DNA of 64,000 bases from Paenibacillus sp. RUD330. GTDB lineage: Bacteria > Bacillota > Bacilli > Paenibacillales > Paenibacillaceae. Positions 1 to 8,619 of the stretch are shown here, one piece after another (within the stretch, counting starts at the first letter, position 1; each line of letters starts with the position of its first letter). The stretch is taken from assembly GCF_002243345.2 (NCBI RefSeq), contig NZ_CP022655.2, positions 770,001 through 834,000 on the forward strand, given 5' to 3'. Both the position numbers and the translations under genes were made by a program. Below the pieces are notes generated by a model. The model searched no databases, was not told where the DNA came from, and saw only the letters and a program-made list of their open reading frames with translations.

Positions 1-1278
<1,278 letters not shown>

Positions 1279-1451
1279 ATGGATCAAGCATCACGGGAGA
1301 TCGTCGCAAGACGATGAACGTGGGCGAGACATGGCGAGAATGAATCCGAATACGATTCACTGGCCATGTAAGAAAAAGCAAATGGACTCAGCATCCATCC
1401 TATTGGTTCGATCCAGTTTTCAAGGCGCAAGCTTTGAATGCAAACGCATAT
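1279..1451 (+). other. 23S-tRNA spacer without a 5S gene
   Basis: This 173-bp spacer joins the 23S 3' end to tRNA-Asn. None of the conserved 5S landmarks (such as CCCATCCCGAAC or the GAGAGTAGG loop) is present, so the 5S gene is not in its usual place. The stretch CAGTTTTCAAGG near 1416 resembles the common rRNA-operon spacer motif and is otherwise unremarkable. Confidence 0.8.
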
Positions 1452-1527
1452 TCCCTGATAGCTCAGTTGGTAGAGCACTCGACTGTTAATCGAGTTGTCA
1501 CAGGTTCGAGTCCTGTTCGGGGAGCCA
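1452..1527 (+). tRNA. tRNA-Asn (GTT)
   Basis: Complete cloverleaf with acceptor TCCCTGA/TCGGGGA, anticodon GTT in loop CTGTTAA, T-loop TTCGAGT and an encoded CCA. First of seven tandem tRNAs behind the 23S gene. Confidence 0.97.
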
Positions 1528-1530
1528 TTT

Positions 1531-1606
1531 GCTCTCATAGCTCAGTAGGTAGAGTGCATCCATGGTAAGGATGAGGTCACCGGTTCGATCCCGGTTGAGA
1601 GCTCCA
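1531..1606 (+). tRNA. tRNA-Thr (GGT)
   Basis: Acceptor GCTCTCA/TGAGAGC, anticodon stem CATCC/GGATG with anticodon GGT, T-loop TTCGATC, CCA encoded. It lies 3 nt after tRNA-Asn. Confidence 0.95.
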
Positions 1607-1613
1607 CAAGCGT

Positions 1614-1688
1614 GGCCCGTTGGTCAAGGGGTTAAGACACCTCCCTTTCACGGAGGTAACAGGGGTTCGAATCCCCTACGGGTCACCA
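1614..1688 (+). tRNA. tRNA-Glu (TTC)
   Basis: Acceptor GGCCCGT/ACGGGTC, anticodon TTC in the CCTCC/GGAGG-stem arm, T-loop TTCGAAT, CCA encoded. Confidence 0.96.
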
Positions 1689-1735
1689 TTTTTTTTGTTT
1701 TTACATAGTAAATGGTTCATTGGGCAAATTATTGA

Positions 1736-1811
1736 GGAAGCTTAGCTCAGCTGGGAGAGCATCTGCCTTACAAGCAGAGGGTCGGGGGTTCGATCCCCTC
1801 AGCTTCCACCA
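1736..1811 (+). tRNA. tRNA-Val (TAC)
   Basis: Acceptor GGAAGCT/AGCTTCC, anticodon TAC flanked by the TCTGC/GCAGA stem, CCA encoded. A T-rich 47-bp spacer separates it from tRNA-Glu. Confidence 0.97.
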
Positions 1812-1820
1812 TATGCCTGT

Positions 1821-1895
1821 TGGGGATTAGCCAAGCGGTAAGGCAACGGACTTTGACTCCGTCATTCTCAGGTTCGATCCCTGAATCCCCAGCCA
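1821..1895 (+). tRNA. tRNA-Gln (TTG)
   Basis: Acceptor TGGGGAT/ATCCCCA, anticodon TTG in the ACGGA/TCCGT arm, T-loop TTCGATC, CCA encoded. Confidence 0.96.
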
Positions 1896-1900
1896 TTTGC

Positions 1901-1973
1901 GAGCCATTAGCTCAGTTGGTAGAGCACCTGACTTTTAATCAGGGTGTCGAAGGTTCGAGTCCTTCATGGCTCA
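1901..1973 (+). tRNA. tRNA-Lys (TTT)
   Basis: Acceptor GAGCCAT/ATGGCTC, anticodon TTT, T-loop TTCGAGT. Unlike the preceding genes the 3' CCA is not encoded (the gene is followed by CTTTTTT), so CCA must be added after transcription. Confidence 0.96.
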
Positions 1974-1986
1974 CTTTTTTTTATTT

Positions 1987-2067
1987 GCGCGTATGGCGGA
2001 ATTGGCAGACGCACCAGACTTAGGATCTGGCGCCTTCGGCGTGGGGGTTCAAGTCCCTCTACGCGCA
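1987..2067 (+). tRNA. tRNA-Leu (TAG)
   Basis: Class II tRNA with acceptor GCGCGTA/TACGCGC, anticodon TAG and a short variable arm (CGCCTTCGGCG). CCA is not encoded. It is the last tRNA before the cluster terminator. Confidence 0.96.
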
Positions 2068-2073
2068 TCGACA

Positions 2074-2105
2074 AAACCTTGAGAAATCAAGGTTTTTTTT
2101 GTTTT
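2074..2105 (+). terminator. Intrinsic terminator of the rRNA/tRNA operon
   Basis: Stem CCTTGA-gaaa-TCAAGG extended by A/T pairs and followed by a run of T, directly after tRNA-Leu. Confidence 0.88.
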
Positions 2106-2152
2106 TCCGTCTATTAGGCCGAATTGTCGCGTGCGGATGAAACGATAAATCT

Positions 2153-2207
2153 TTGACAATTCAATTGAGAACCGTTATCATACATTGTATAATGATAATC
2201 GTTATCA
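2153..2207 (+). promoter_or_regulatory. Promoter overlapped by two Fur boxes
   Basis: A TTGACA -35 at 2153-2158 and TATCAT -10 at 2176-2181 are separated by 17 bp. Two 7-1-7 Fur-type inverted repeats sit here: TGAGAAC-C-GTTATCA at 2166-2180, over the -10, and the near-perfect TGATAAT-C-GTTATCA at 2193-2207, over the start point. Iron-dependent repression of the following genes by Fur is inferred from match to the Bacillus Fur consensus. Confidence 0.88.
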
Positions 2208-2255
2208 AATAATCGGGTCGCAGCGATCCGCACAAGCAGAGAGGAGCTTGCAGCC

Positions 2256-3119
2256 ATGGTTCGATTGACGACCAGCCAGCTGGATATAGCCTATGAAAAG
2301 AGACAGATTGTCCGTGACCTCAACCTGAGCATTCCTCAGGGGAAAATTACGGCTCTGGTAGGGTCTAACGGCTCCGGCAAGTCGACGATTCTGAAGACGA
2401 TGGCTCGCCTGATGTCTCCTCAAAACGGACAGGTGCTGCTGGACGGGAAGTCCATCCATAAGCAGGCCACCAAGGAAGTCGCCAAGGAATTGGCGATCCT
2501 GCCTCAGAACCCGACGGCTCCCGACGGCCTGACGGTGCAGGAGCTTGTCTCCTACGGCCGTTTCCCTTATCAGAAGGGATTTGCCTCCATGCGCAAGGAA
2601 GACCGCGAGATCGTGGACTGGGCGCTTCAGGCGACGAGCATGACGGAGTTCGCGGATCGTCCTGTGGACCAGCTGTCGGGCGGACAGCGGCAGCGGGGAT
2701 GGATTGCCATGGCGCTGGCGCAGGAGACGGACATTCTCTTCCTCGACGAGCCGACGACATTCCTTGACATGGCTCATCAGCTCGACGTTCTGCAGCTTCT
2801 TGAAGAGCTGAACGGGAAGGCGAAGCGGACGATCGTCATGGTCGTCCATGACTTGAACCATGCCTCGCGTTTCGCCCATCATATGATCGCGATCAAATCA
2901 GGCCGAGTTCTGGCCGAGGGCGCGCCATCTGAAGTCATGACTCCTGCCGTGATGAGGGATGTATTCGGCATCGAGGCGGATATCGTATCGGATCCCCGTA
3001 CAGGGGTGCCTCTGTGCCTCCCATATGCTTTGGCGCCAAAAGAAGAACGCATGGAATCGGTAGCTGCAGCGGCATTGGAGCCGCAGCCTGTGTTGCAGGC
3101 GGCTGTTTCGAGCCGTTAG
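2256..3119 (+). CDS. Iron(III)-siderophore ABC transporter ATP-binding protein (FhuC/YusV type)
   Basis: 287-aa ABC ATPase that would energise ferric-siderophore import at the cytoplasmic membrane. Walker A GSNGSGKST lies near residue 37, the signature LSGGQRQR near 139, Walker B ILFLDEPTT near 159, and a switch His follows in VVHDLNH. The order and length match the FecE/FhuC family. AGAGGAG sits about 10 nt before the ATG. It is preceded by a doubly Fur-boxed promoter and followed 40 bp later by a FhuF-like gene, but no permease or binding protein is present. It may therefore act as a shared ATPase for siderophore permeases encoded elsewhere, as YusV does in Bacillus subtilis. The C-terminal 25 residues are Ala-rich and variable. 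Confidence 0.93.
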   Translation: MVRLTTSQLDIAYEKRQIVRDLNLSIPQGKITALVGSNGSGKSTILKTMARLMSPQNGQVLLDGKSIHKQATKEVAKELAILPQNPTAPDGLTVQELVSYGRFPYQKGFASMRKEDREIVDWALQATSMTEFADRPVDQLSGGQRQRGWIAMALAQETDILFLDEPTTFLDMAHQLDVLQLLEELNGKAKRTIVMVVHDLNHASRFAHHMIAIKSGRVLAEGAPSEVMTPAVMRDVFGIEADIVSDPRTGVPLCLPYALAPKEERMESVAAAALEPQPVLQAAVSSR

Positions 3120-3159
3120 GACGCCTAGGCAACGGAGTTTAGGAATCGAGGGATGAGCC

Positions 3160-3954
3160 ATGAACGCAGATATCAAGCAGAAGCTCTCAGACAAGCATGG
3201 ACTGCTTTGGGAGCTTCCCGATGGAATTCATATGACCGCTACCGCAGAGGAGCTGGCGCGGCCAGATACAGCCTCCCGGTTCCTGGAGCTGTATGCCGGC
3301 CTGCTTCCGTCCCCATCGATTGAGCCTTCGGCTACATACTTCTGTTCCTGGGCGAGAAGCCTCACAAGCGCGGTGCACTGGCTTCTGGCCAGCCGCAGCG
3401 GCTGCCTGTCGGTGGATCCGCAGGATTGGACCGTCGTGCTTGCCAAGCCGGGAGCGTACGCTTCCATCAGCTTCATGCCTTCCTCCGACGCGCTTGTCGC
3501 GGTGGAAAGGGACGGCTCGGCTATCGACCCGCAGACGGTCATGGACCGTTTGTACGGTGGGCTGATCGCACCGATTTTCCGAACCTTCGCGGATGTGTCC
3601 GGCGTTCGCCAGAACGATCTGTGGCGGCTCATGGCGACGAACCTGAACTATACCAAGGCGACACTTCTTGCAGACTCGCCCGCAGACAATGAATTCATGT
3701 TCTTGGAATCGGACTTCCGTTATGCGCTGACTGAAATGCCTGGCGAGAAGGTAGGCTTGGACCGCAATCCGCTGGCAATTCCGATGAGATACGTGGACAA
3801 TCCGTACAAGCCCGGAGAGAAGAGCATGATGCGGGCCTCATGCTGCCTGGCTTACATGACGGATTTCGCGAAGTATTGCTATACTTGTCCAAGGCTCAAA
3901 GCTTCCGAACGCGACAAAATGATCCAGGAAATCCGGGAGATGCAGAAGGTTTAA
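3160..3954 (+). CDS. FhuF-like ferric-siderophore reductase, [2Fe-2S] protein
   Basis: 264-aa protein ending in a CC-x10-C-x2-C cluster (CCLAYMTDFAKYCYTC, near residues 228-243), the hallmark of the FhuF family. That family binds an unusual [2Fe-2S] centre and reduces iron from imported siderophores in the cytoplasm. The rest is weakly conserved, as is usual for FhuF proteins. The gene follows the FhuC-like ATPase by 40 bp and shares its Fur-regulated promoter, which fits release of iron after import. The ATG is preceded by GAGGGATGAGCC, a modest ribosome site. No terminator is obvious before the next tRNA promoter. Confidence 0.85.
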   Translation: MNADIKQKLSDKHGLLWELPDGIHMTATAEELARPDTASRFLELYAGLLPSPSIEPSATYFCSWARSLTSAVHWLLASRSGCLSVDPQDWTVVLAKPGAYASISFMPSSDALVAVERDGSAIDPQTVMDRLYGGLIAPIFRTFADVSGVRQNDLWRLMATNLNYTKATLLADSPADNEFMFLESDFRYALTEMPGEKVGLDRNPLAIPMRYVDNPYKPGEKSMMRASCCLAYMTDFAKYCYTCPRLKASERDKMIQEIREMQKV

Positions 3955-3983
3955 AAGAGAGAAAAACAATTTCAAAAAAACAC

Positions 3984-4012
3984 TTGCATTCCTTTGGGCA
4001 AGCTGATATATT
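3984..4012 (+). promoter_or_regulatory. Promoter for the second tRNA cluster
   Basis: TTGCAT (3984-3989), 17-bp spacer, TATATT (4007-4012). It starts transcription about 30 nt before tRNA-Gly, so these four tRNAs need not depend on read-through from the iron genes. Confidence 0.8.
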
Positions 4013-4048
4013 ATTACTTGTCGCGCTGAACAAAAGCGATGACAACAA

Positions 4049-4123
4049 GCGGAAGTGGCTCAGCGGTAGAGCATCGCCTTGCCAAGGCGAGGGTCGCGGG
4101 TTCGATTCCCGTCTTCCGCTCCA
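4049..4123 (+). tRNA. tRNA-Gly (GCC)
   Basis: Acceptor GCGGAAG/CTTCCGC, anticodon GCC in the TCGCC/GGCGA arm, T-loop TTCGATT, CCA encoded. Confidence 0.97.
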
Positions 4124-4129
4124 TAGTGT

Positions 4130-4206
4130 GTGCCCGTAGCTCAGCTGGATAGAGCATTTGACTACGAATCAAAAGGTCGGGAGTTCGAATCTCTCCGGGC
4201 ACGCCA
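4130..4206 (+). tRNA. tRNA-Arg (ACG)
   Basis: Acceptor GTGCCCG/CGGGCAC, anticodon ACG (A34 expected to be edited to inosine), T-loop TTCGAAT, CCA encoded. Confidence 0.96.
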
Positions 4207-4215
4207 TTTAAATAT

Positions 4216-4292
4216 CGGGATGTAGCTCAGCTTGGTAGAGCACCTGGTTTGGGACCAGGGGGTCGCATGTTCAAATCGTGTCATCCCGACCA
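4216..4292 (+). tRNA. tRNA-Pro (TGG)
   Basis: Acceptor CGGGATG/CATCCCG, anticodon TGG in the CCTGG/CCAGG arm, CCA encoded. The T stem contains two G-U pairs (GCATG/CGTGT), but the fold is intact. Confidence 0.95.
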
Positions 4293-4300
4293 TTTAGTTT

Positions 4301-4374
4301 GCGGGTGTAGTTCAATGGTAGAACTTCAGCCTTCCAAGCTGATAGCGTGGGTTCGATTCCCATCACCCGCTCCA
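4301..4374 (+). tRNA. tRNA-Gly (TCC)
   Basis: Acceptor GCGGGTG/CACCCGC, anticodon TCC in the TCAGC/GCTGA arm, T-loop TTCGATT, CCA encoded. Confidence 0.96.
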
Positions 4375-4394
4375 TATCTTACATAACCTTTCAG

Positions 4395-4427
4395 ATCCTT
4401 GCCCTTGGGCAGGGATTTTTTGTTTTG
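4395..4427 (+). terminator. Terminator of the second tRNA cluster
   Basis: Ten-pair stem ATCCTTGCCC-tt-GGGCAGGGAT followed by TTTTTTGTTTT. Confidence 0.9.
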
Positions 4428-4518
4428 ATTGTTGTTTTTGGGATGGATTGCGCCCCCCTTGGGAAACCTGAATCGGAATGAGAATCGGGTTGCCTAGCCC
4501 ATGCAAGGGGGTTGCAAG

Positions 4519-5292
4519 ATGCCTACGAAGAGATTTGTCGGTGCGGCGAAAAAGCCGCGCTGGATGCTGCTCGGCATAGCAGCGATTATCGGTACCGGGT
4601 ACGCGGCGCCTCAGGGGGAGAAGGGCAGAGACTATTTCGAGTCGACGGGCCAGGCGTTATGGGAAGTGAAATCGGATCAAAAAGTAATCGCGATGACTTT
4701 CGACGACGGACCTGACCCGGTAAAGACCGCACTCATCCTCGACGTACTGAAGGAATACGAAGCGAAGGCTACATTTTTCGTCATCGGCAAAAATGCGGAG
4801 AAGTATCCGGATGTCGTAAGAAGGGAAGCGGAGGAAGGCCATGAAGTGGCCAATCACACCTATACCCATCTGATGAGACAGCCGCCTCAAGTGGACAAGC
4901 TGATCCGCGAGGTGGAGCGCAGCCAGGCGGTGCTGACCGCCATTACGGGCATCAAGCCGGTGCTGTTCCGTCCGCCGGGAGGCATCTACAACGAACGGAT
5001 GCTGCAAGCGATGAAAAAAGAAGGGATGATGACGATTCTCTGGTCATGGCATCAGGATACGCGCGATTGGGCTCGGCCGGGCACAAGCGCCATCGTGAAT
5101 AAAGTCATGCGGAACGTGCGGAGCGGAGACATCATCCTTTTCCATGACCGGGTGGAGCACAGCATGCAGACAATCGAGGCGCTGAAACAGATTCTCCCCA
5201 GCCTGAAAAAGCAGGGATACCGGTTCGTTACCGTCAGCGAGCTGATCCGGTACGACAGCCGGCCGATATGGAACAAAGCCGAAAAGCCTTGA
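4519..5292 (+). CDS. NodB-domain polysaccharide deacetylase, membrane-anchored
   Basis: 257-aa carbohydrate esterase family 4 protein expected to remove N-acetyl groups from peptidoglycan or a related polymer outside the membrane. An N-terminal signal/anchor (WMLLGIAAIIGTGYA) precedes the NodB domain. Visible motifs are TFDDGPD (catalytic Asp and first metal ligand), NHTYTH (H-x3-H metal ligands), RPPGG and, near the C-terminus, ILFHD. Start ATG 4519 is chosen because AAGGGGG lies 8 nt upstream; an in-frame ATG at 4501 has no ribosome site. The size fits PdaB/YlxY-type Bacillus proteins, but which substrate or sporulation role applies cannot be read from sequence. Confidence 0.9.
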   Translation: MPTKRFVGAAKKPRWMLLGIAAIIGTGYAAPQGEKGRDYFESTGQALWEVKSDQKVIAMTFDDGPDPVKTALILDVLKEYEAKATFFVIGKNAEKYPDVVRREAEEGHEVANHTYTHLMRQPPQVDKLIREVERSQAVLTAITGIKPVLFRPPGGIYNERMLQAMKKEGMMTILWSWHQDTRDWARPGTSAIVNKVMRNVRSGDIILFHDRVEHSMQTIEALKQILPSLKKQGYRFVTVSELIRYDSRPIWNKAEKP

Positions 5293-5312
5293 GTCACTCA
5301 AGGCTTTTTTCT
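5283..5312 (+). terminator. Terminator of the deacetylase gene
   Basis: AAGCCTTGAG-tca-CTCAAGGCTT followed by T residues; the stop codon lies inside the stem. Confidence 0.9.
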
Positions 5313-5681
5313 TGCATTCCGGAGATGGATGCCGCTGCTTCACCGCTGTGACTCACCAAAAAATACTGGCTTCGACAGTCTTCTATCCCAAAAGGTTTTG
5401 TAGTATGATGATTAAAGCGATTTTTAGGCACCGGTTAGCGGGTAAGATGGACCAGAGGTCCGGCCGTACATGACGTTTGAGCAGCAAGGGTTTGAGGTAA
5501 TGGCATGAACCTGCCGTACGCCTCGATACGACGCCTTGTTATTCAGCGTACCGGTAACCGGAGCGGGGCTGGCAGGAGAGCAGCCGCGCTTGCCGTGTTT
5601 GCAAAATCAGCCATTTCATGCACTCTACGCTAACGATGCGGTTCCGCCCGCCTTGGGCAAGGAACCTGGAGGAGGAACAGA
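5313..5681 (+). other. Long leader region of ppc
   Basis: About 370 bp with no convincing ORF. A weak promoter candidate has TATGAT at 5404-5409. Several short hairpins follow, including GGACC-aga-GGTCC near 5450 and GGTTCC...GGAACC ending just before the ribosome site GGAGGAGG of ppc. I could not match the region to a riboswitch family that I know. Confidence 0.4.
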
Positions 5682-8477
5682 ATGTCGGAACAGGCTGTAA
5701 CCGCCCAAGCGGCGAATCGCCCGCAATCCAATAACCTGCTGCGCCGCGACGTCCGTTTCTTGGGAAATATTCTAGGGGATGTACTCGTTCACCAGGGCGG
5801 CAAGGAGCTGCTGGAAGTCGTGGAGAGAATCCGCGAGATGAGCAAGGCGCTGCGCGCCGAATTCGTCACGGAGCTGTACGATGAGTTCAAGCAGACGATT
5901 ACGACGCTGGACCCTGATATCCGCCATCAGGTTGTCCGCGCGTTCGCGATCTATTTCCAGCTGGTCAATATCGCGGAACAGAACCATCGGATCCGGCGCA
6001 AGAGGGACTATGAGCGCTCAGCCGGAGAAGCGGTGCAGCCGGGCTCGATCGAAGCGGCCGTCCAAGGGCTGCAGGAGCGCCACATCTCGATCGACGACGT
6101 GAAATCCATGCTGAACGACATCTCCCTCGAGCTCGTCATGACGGCGCATCCGACGGAGGCTACCCGCCGCGTCGTGCAGGACATCCACAAGCGGATCGCT
6201 GTCGGCATGATGGAGCTGGACAATCCGAACCTGACCTACCGGGAGCGGGAGAAGCTGCGCGAAGGGCTGCTCAATGAAGTGCTCATCCTGTGGCAGACCG
6301 ATGAGCTGCGCGACCGCAAGCCGACGGTCATCGACGAGGTGCGCAACGGCCTTTACTATTTCGACGAAACGCTGTTCGAGGTTCTTCCCAACGTCTACGA
6401 GGAGCTGGAGCGCTGCCTGCACAAATATTATCCGGAAGAGCATTGGCATGTGCCGACTTACCTGAAGTTCGGCTCGTGGATCGGCGGCGACCGGGACGGC
6501 AATCCTTCCGTCAAGGCCAAGGTGACCTGGGAGACGCTGACGCTGCACAAGCAGCTCGCGCTCCGCAAGTATGAGACCGTCCTGAAGCAATGGATGGAGA
6601 TCCTCAGCTTCAGCACGAACATCGTGGATGTGCCGGCGGAGCTGATGGATTCCATCGCGAAGGATCAGCAGAGCGTCGAGCTGCGCGGCGCCGACAGATG
6701 GCGCAACACAAAGGAGCCGTACAAGATCAAGCTCAGCTACATGCTTGAGAAGCTCGTCAATACGGGGGACGATTCCCTTCGCGGCTCTTCCAAGCGCTAC
6801 GGCAATCCGGATGAATTCAAGGAGGACCTGCTGCTCATCGACCGCAGCCTGCGTTCGCATTATGCGGATTATACGGCCGATACGCATGTCCGCAAGCTGA
6901 TCCGCCAGGTGGAGCTGTTCGGCTTCCATATGGCTGCTCTGGACATCCGCCAGCACAGCCAGGAGCATGAGAACGCCATGGCGGAGGTTCTTGCGAAGAT
7001 GCATATCGTCGAGGACTACGCGGCGCTGGGCGAAGAAGAGAAGATCGGGCTGCTCGCCAAGCTGCTGGACGATCCTCGTCCGCTTACGTCGGGCCATCTG
7101 GAATATTCCGAAGGAACCCGCGAATGCCTCGACGTCTATCAGACCGTCTACCGCGCCCAGCAGGAGTTTGGGACAGATTGCATCTCCAGCTATCTGATCA
7201 GCATGACCCGAGGCGCCAGCGATATGCTCGAGGTCATGGTATTCGCCAAGGAAGTGGGCCTCTTCCGCAAGGAAGCGGACGGTTCGGTGCGATGCACGCT
7301 CCAGTCGGTGCCGCTCTTCGAGACGATCGACGACCTGCATGCCGCGCCGGACATCATGAAAAGGCTGTTCGAGCTCCCGCTGTACCGCAAAGCCGTCGAG
7401 GCGAGAGGCAACCAGCATGAGATCATGCTGGGCTACTCCGACAGCAACAAGGACGGCGGTGTCGTAACGGCGAACTGGGAGCTGCGCATGGCCCTCAACG
7501 ACATTACGGAGACAGGCTCGCAATACGGCGTCAAGCTCAAGTTCTTCCACGGCCGGGGCGGCGCGCTGGGCCGGGGCGGCATGCCGCTCGGCCGCAGCAT
7601 TCTCGCTCAGCCTCCGCATACGATCGGAGGCGGAATCAAGATCACGGAGCAGGGCGAGGTGCTCTCGTCGCGCTATTCCATGCAAGGGATCGCGTACCGC
7701 AGCCTGGAGCAGGCGACTTGGGCGCTGCTGACCGCGGCGCGGCTCGCGATGCATCCGGAGCAGATGGCTCCTGAAAATCCGGAGTGGGATGAGATCGCCA
7801 AGGAGATCTCCGAGACGGCGCAGCGGAAGTACCAGGATCTCATCTTCCGGGATCCGGACTTCATGGAGTTCTTCAAGGGAACGACTCCGCTGTCCGAAGT
7901 GGGCGAGCTCAACATCGGGTCGCGTCCGTCCAAGCGCAAGAACAGCGATCGCTTCGAGGATCTGCGCGCGATTCCCTGGGTGTTCGCCTGGACGCAGAGC
8001 CGCTACCTGCTTCCGGCCTGGTATGCCGCGGGAACCGCGTTCCGGAGTTATGCCGGAGCGGACGAGAAGCGGCTCCAGACCCTTCAGGAGATGTACAAGG
8101 ACTTCCCGTTCTTCCGCTCGCTCGTCGACAACCTGCAAATGGCCATGGCCAAAGCGGATCTGATCATCGCGAGAGAATATGCCGGCATGATTCAGAACGA
8201 ACAGGTCCGTGACCGGATCTTCCGTCTCGTGGAGGAGGAATACGCTCTGACGCTGAAGTTCATCCTCGACATCACGGGACAAAAGGACTTGCTGGACAAC
8301 GTTCCGGTCATTCAGGAATCGATCCGCTTGCGCAATCCTTACGTCGATCCGCTCAGCTACCTGCAAGTCGAGCTGCTGACGGAGCTGCGCCGGGAAGAGG
8401 GCGACAACGCCCACCTGCTGCGCGAAGTGCTGCTCACGATCAACGGAATCGCCTCAGGCCTCCGCAATACAGGCTGA
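5682..8477 (+). CDS. ppc: Phosphoenolpyruvate carboxylase
   Basis: 931-aa enzyme that carboxylates PEP with bicarbonate to oxaloacetate, an anaplerotic cytoplasmic reaction. Signature motifs are intact: VMTAHPTEA with the catalytic His near residue 155, GSWIGGDRDGNP, GYSDSNKDGG, FHGRGGALGRGG (the second active-site block), SRPSKRK and the canonical C-terminal RNTG. Length and motif order are normal for bacterial PepC. GGAGGAGG is well placed before the ATG. It is flanked by its own leader and a downstream hairpin, so it is probably monocistronic. Nothing looks degenerate. Confidence 0.97.
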   Translation: MSEQAVTAQAANRPQSNNLLRRDVRFLGNILGDVLVHQGGKELLEVVERIREMSKALRAEFVTELYDEFKQTITTLDPDIRHQVVRAFAIYFQLVNIAEQNHRIRRKRDYERSAGEAVQPGSIEAAVQGLQERHISIDDVKSMLNDISLELVMTAHPTEATRRVVQDIHKRIAVGMMELDNPNLTYREREKLREGLLNEVLILWQTDELRDRKPTVIDEVRNGLYYFDETLFEVLPNVYEELERCLHKYYPEEHWHVPTYLKFGSWIGGDRDGNPSVKAKVTWETLTLHKQLALRKYETVLKQWMEILSFSTNIVDVPAELMDSIAKDQQSVELRGADRWRNTKEPYKIKLSYMLEKLVNTGDDSLRGSSKRYGNPDEFKEDLLLIDRSLRSHYADYTADTHVRKLIRQVELFGFHMAALDIRQHSQEHENAMAEVLAKMHIVEDYAALGEEEKIGLLAKLLDDPRPLTSGHLEYSEGTRECLDVYQTVYRAQQEFGTDCISSYLISMTRGASDMLEVMVFAKEVGLFRKEADGSVRCTLQSVPLFETIDDLHAAPDIMKRLFELPLYRKAVEARGNQHEIMLGYSDSNKDGGVVTANWELRMALNDITETGSQYGVKLKFFHGRGGALGRGGMPLGRSILAQPPHTIGGGIKITEQGEVLSSRYSMQGIAYRSLEQATWALLTAARLAMHPEQMAPENPEWDEIAKEISETAQRKYQDLIFRDPDFMEFFKGTTPLSEVGELNIGSRPSKRKNSDRFEDLRAIPWVFAWTQSRYLLPAWYAAGTAFRSYAGADEKRLQTLQEMYKDFPFFRSLVDNLQMAMAKADLIIAREYAGMIQNEQVRDRIFRLVEEEYALTLKFILDITGQKDLLDNVPVIQESIRLRNPYVDPLSYLQVELLTELRREEGDNAHLLREVLLTINGIASGLRNTG

Positions 8478-8537
8478 TAGGCTGAACCGGAAGCATGGCA
8501 TCCATACCAGGGTGACTAGTTCATCTGAAGGCGAATC

Positions 8538-8586
8538 AGCAAGCGGCCGCACTGCTCAAGTTATGAGCGCTGCGGCCTTCTTGCTG
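8538..8586 (+). terminator. Probable terminator after ppc
   Basis: Long imperfect stem AGCAAG-c-GGCCGCA / TGCGGCC-tt-CTTGCT with a loop of about 20 nt. There is no good T run, so this could be a weak or Rho-dependent terminator. Confidence 0.45.
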
Positions 8587-8619
8587 CCTTGCCCGATCTG
8601 AAAGGAGCGTCTTGAGGCT

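Noticed and set aside
4014-4202. 62-codon minus-strand ORF across the tRNA-Gly/tRNA-Arg genes
   Set aside because: It lies over two intact tRNA genes.
5313-5681. T-box or c-di-AMP riboswitch before ppc
   Set aside because: The T-box antiterminator sequence occurs only as a partial reverse match near 5638, and no ydaO-type core is found.
6018-8414. 798-codon minus-strand ORF opposite ppc
   Set aside because: Antisense frame kept open by GC-rich codons; the plus strand is an intact enzyme with all motifs.
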